A stretch of DNA of 64,000 nt from Cohaesibacter intestini (GTDB taxonomy: Bacteria; Pseudomonadota; Alphaproteobacteria; Rhizobiales; Cohaesibacteraceae), in NCBI RefSeq assembly GCF_003324485.1, contig NZ_QODK01000008.1, positions 1-64,000 on the forward strand, read 5' to 3'. Within the stretch, counting starts at the first letter, position 1. Every line of letters begins with the position of its first letter. The translations under genes were made by a program, and so were the position numbers. This document shows positions 63,535-64,000 of this stretch, in pieces. The notes below the pieces were generated by a model. It had not been told where the DNA came from. It searched no databases and worked only from the letters and a program-made list of their open reading frames with translations.

Positions 63535-64000
63535 AATTGGTTTCCTCCGATAGCGGCACCTGTCAGCGCGGCACCTGCCTCATTCCACGGATTTTTGATT
63601 TCAAGCTGGGTGGGCGAAGGATCTGCTCACCCTGGATCAGAGTATTAATCGGGATAAAGAGCAAGAATCAACCATATATAAGGCCAATTTTGTAATTAAA
63701 TATAAGGGGCTTAGGGTAAGTTCGTATATAAATCGCGGATCGCTGGTAGTCTGTGCTCGCTTGATCACTGGATTTTTGCCAAACATCCGTCTTATGACTA
63801 GGTTTCAACAAAGATCAACAAGGACATGTGGACAGTGGGGCCCGTGAGAATACATGCTCTCCGACTCACAGTTTGTGTTTGTTTTTCCATTGCCAATCAC
63901 CTTGGGTGCGTCATGCAACGCCATGATTGCAATGGCCGTGGATTGACGCGAACCGGAACAGGGTAAGGGCGTGAGACCAGCAAGGGACTGCTTGATCAAT
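63535..64000. other. upstream region of TRAP operon, no gene
   Basis: Apart from the motif at 63691 I see no gene. The frame on the minus strand at 63805-63999 runs off the window edge side and lacks a ribosome site and family pattern. Confidence 0.4.
63691..63705. promoter_or_regulatory. RpiR-type motif, copy C, before TRAP operon
   Basis: TGTAATTAAATATAA resembles the TGTAATTAAATTACA site known for the RpiR-family protein HexR, and the complements of the motifs at 56831 and 60024. It lies upstream of the TRAP genes. Confidence 0.45.

Noticed and set aside
63805-63999. 64-residue frame on the minus strand
   Set aside because: Composition is not protein-like and there is no ribosome site; it could be part of something beyond the window, which cannot be judged.
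1-64000. CRISPR array, prophage genes, toxin-antitoxin pair or defence island
   Set aside because: I looked for regularly spaced repeats, phage structural or lysis genes, nuclease/helicase/RT motifs and small paired ORFs and found none that hold up.

Overview
The window looks like a chromosomal segment of a heterotrophic, motile, probably marine alphaproteobacterium (Hyphomicrobiales- or Rhodobacterales-like). This rests on moderate GC, the mix of TRAP, TTT, BCCT and ABC importers, a heterotetrameric sarcosine oxidase operon, and family-level resemblance of the proteins. The taxonomic guess is inference; there is no rRNA gene or complete tRNA in the window.

Layout. 0-2.9 kb: a divergent LysR/VOC pair, then about 1.2 kb of non-coding DNA with palindromes, three 10-bp repeats on a 12-bp period and two truncated tRNA 3' pieces, resembling an old integration site. 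2.9-7.5 kb: three sensory/c-di-GMP genes (CSS-EAL, a lone PAS protein, GGDEF-EAL). 7.8-11.6 kb: GST/WYL regulator pair, P-loop NTPase, ArsR/PhzF pair. 11.8-17 kb: cold-shock operon with a structured leader, an autotransporter-type outer membrane protein, an orphan exported protein and a DUF1295-type membrane protein. 17-19.2 kb: universal stress protein plus a BCCT osmolyte/betaine transporter.

19.6-27.1 kb: a LacI-controlled glycan operon (sugar ABC importer and GH127 arabinofuranosidase) with recognisable LacI operators. 27.4-28.7 kb: cyclopropane fatty acid synthase-like enzyme. 29-37.1 kb: a GntR-controlled cluster joining a PdxA2-like dehydrogenase, a complete tripartite tricarboxylate transporter, a TIM-barrel isomerase/epimerase and a fused DhaK-DhaL kinase, best read as catabolism of a hydroxy-acid whose identity cannot be read from the sequence. 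37.5-42.1 kb: two chemoreceptors, the second coupled to a separately encoded Aer-type PAS protein. 42.7-45.3 kb: an orphan PRTase-like protein and a TetR/redoxin/SnoaL cluster.

45.4-56.7 kb: methylated-amine catabolism. A GATase1-AraC (GbdR-like) regulator is divergent from soxBDAG; further on are an AraC regulator, a long non-coding stretch that seems to encode a structured RNA ending in a strong terminator, and a second BCCT transporter. 56.9-63.5 kb: a putative sugar or sugar-acid pathway (TIM-barrel aldolase-like protein, RpiR regulator, PfkB kinase, small exported protein, divergent TRAP transporter). A related AT-rich motif lies upstream of the three transcription units, suggesting one RpiR regulon.

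The most novel-looking items are the unassigned RNA at about 54.38-54.78 kb, the RpiR/PfkB/aldolase/TRAP regulon, and the PdxA2/TTT/DhaKL cluster. I saw no CRISPR array, prophage, insertion sequence with intact transposase, or recognisable defence system.
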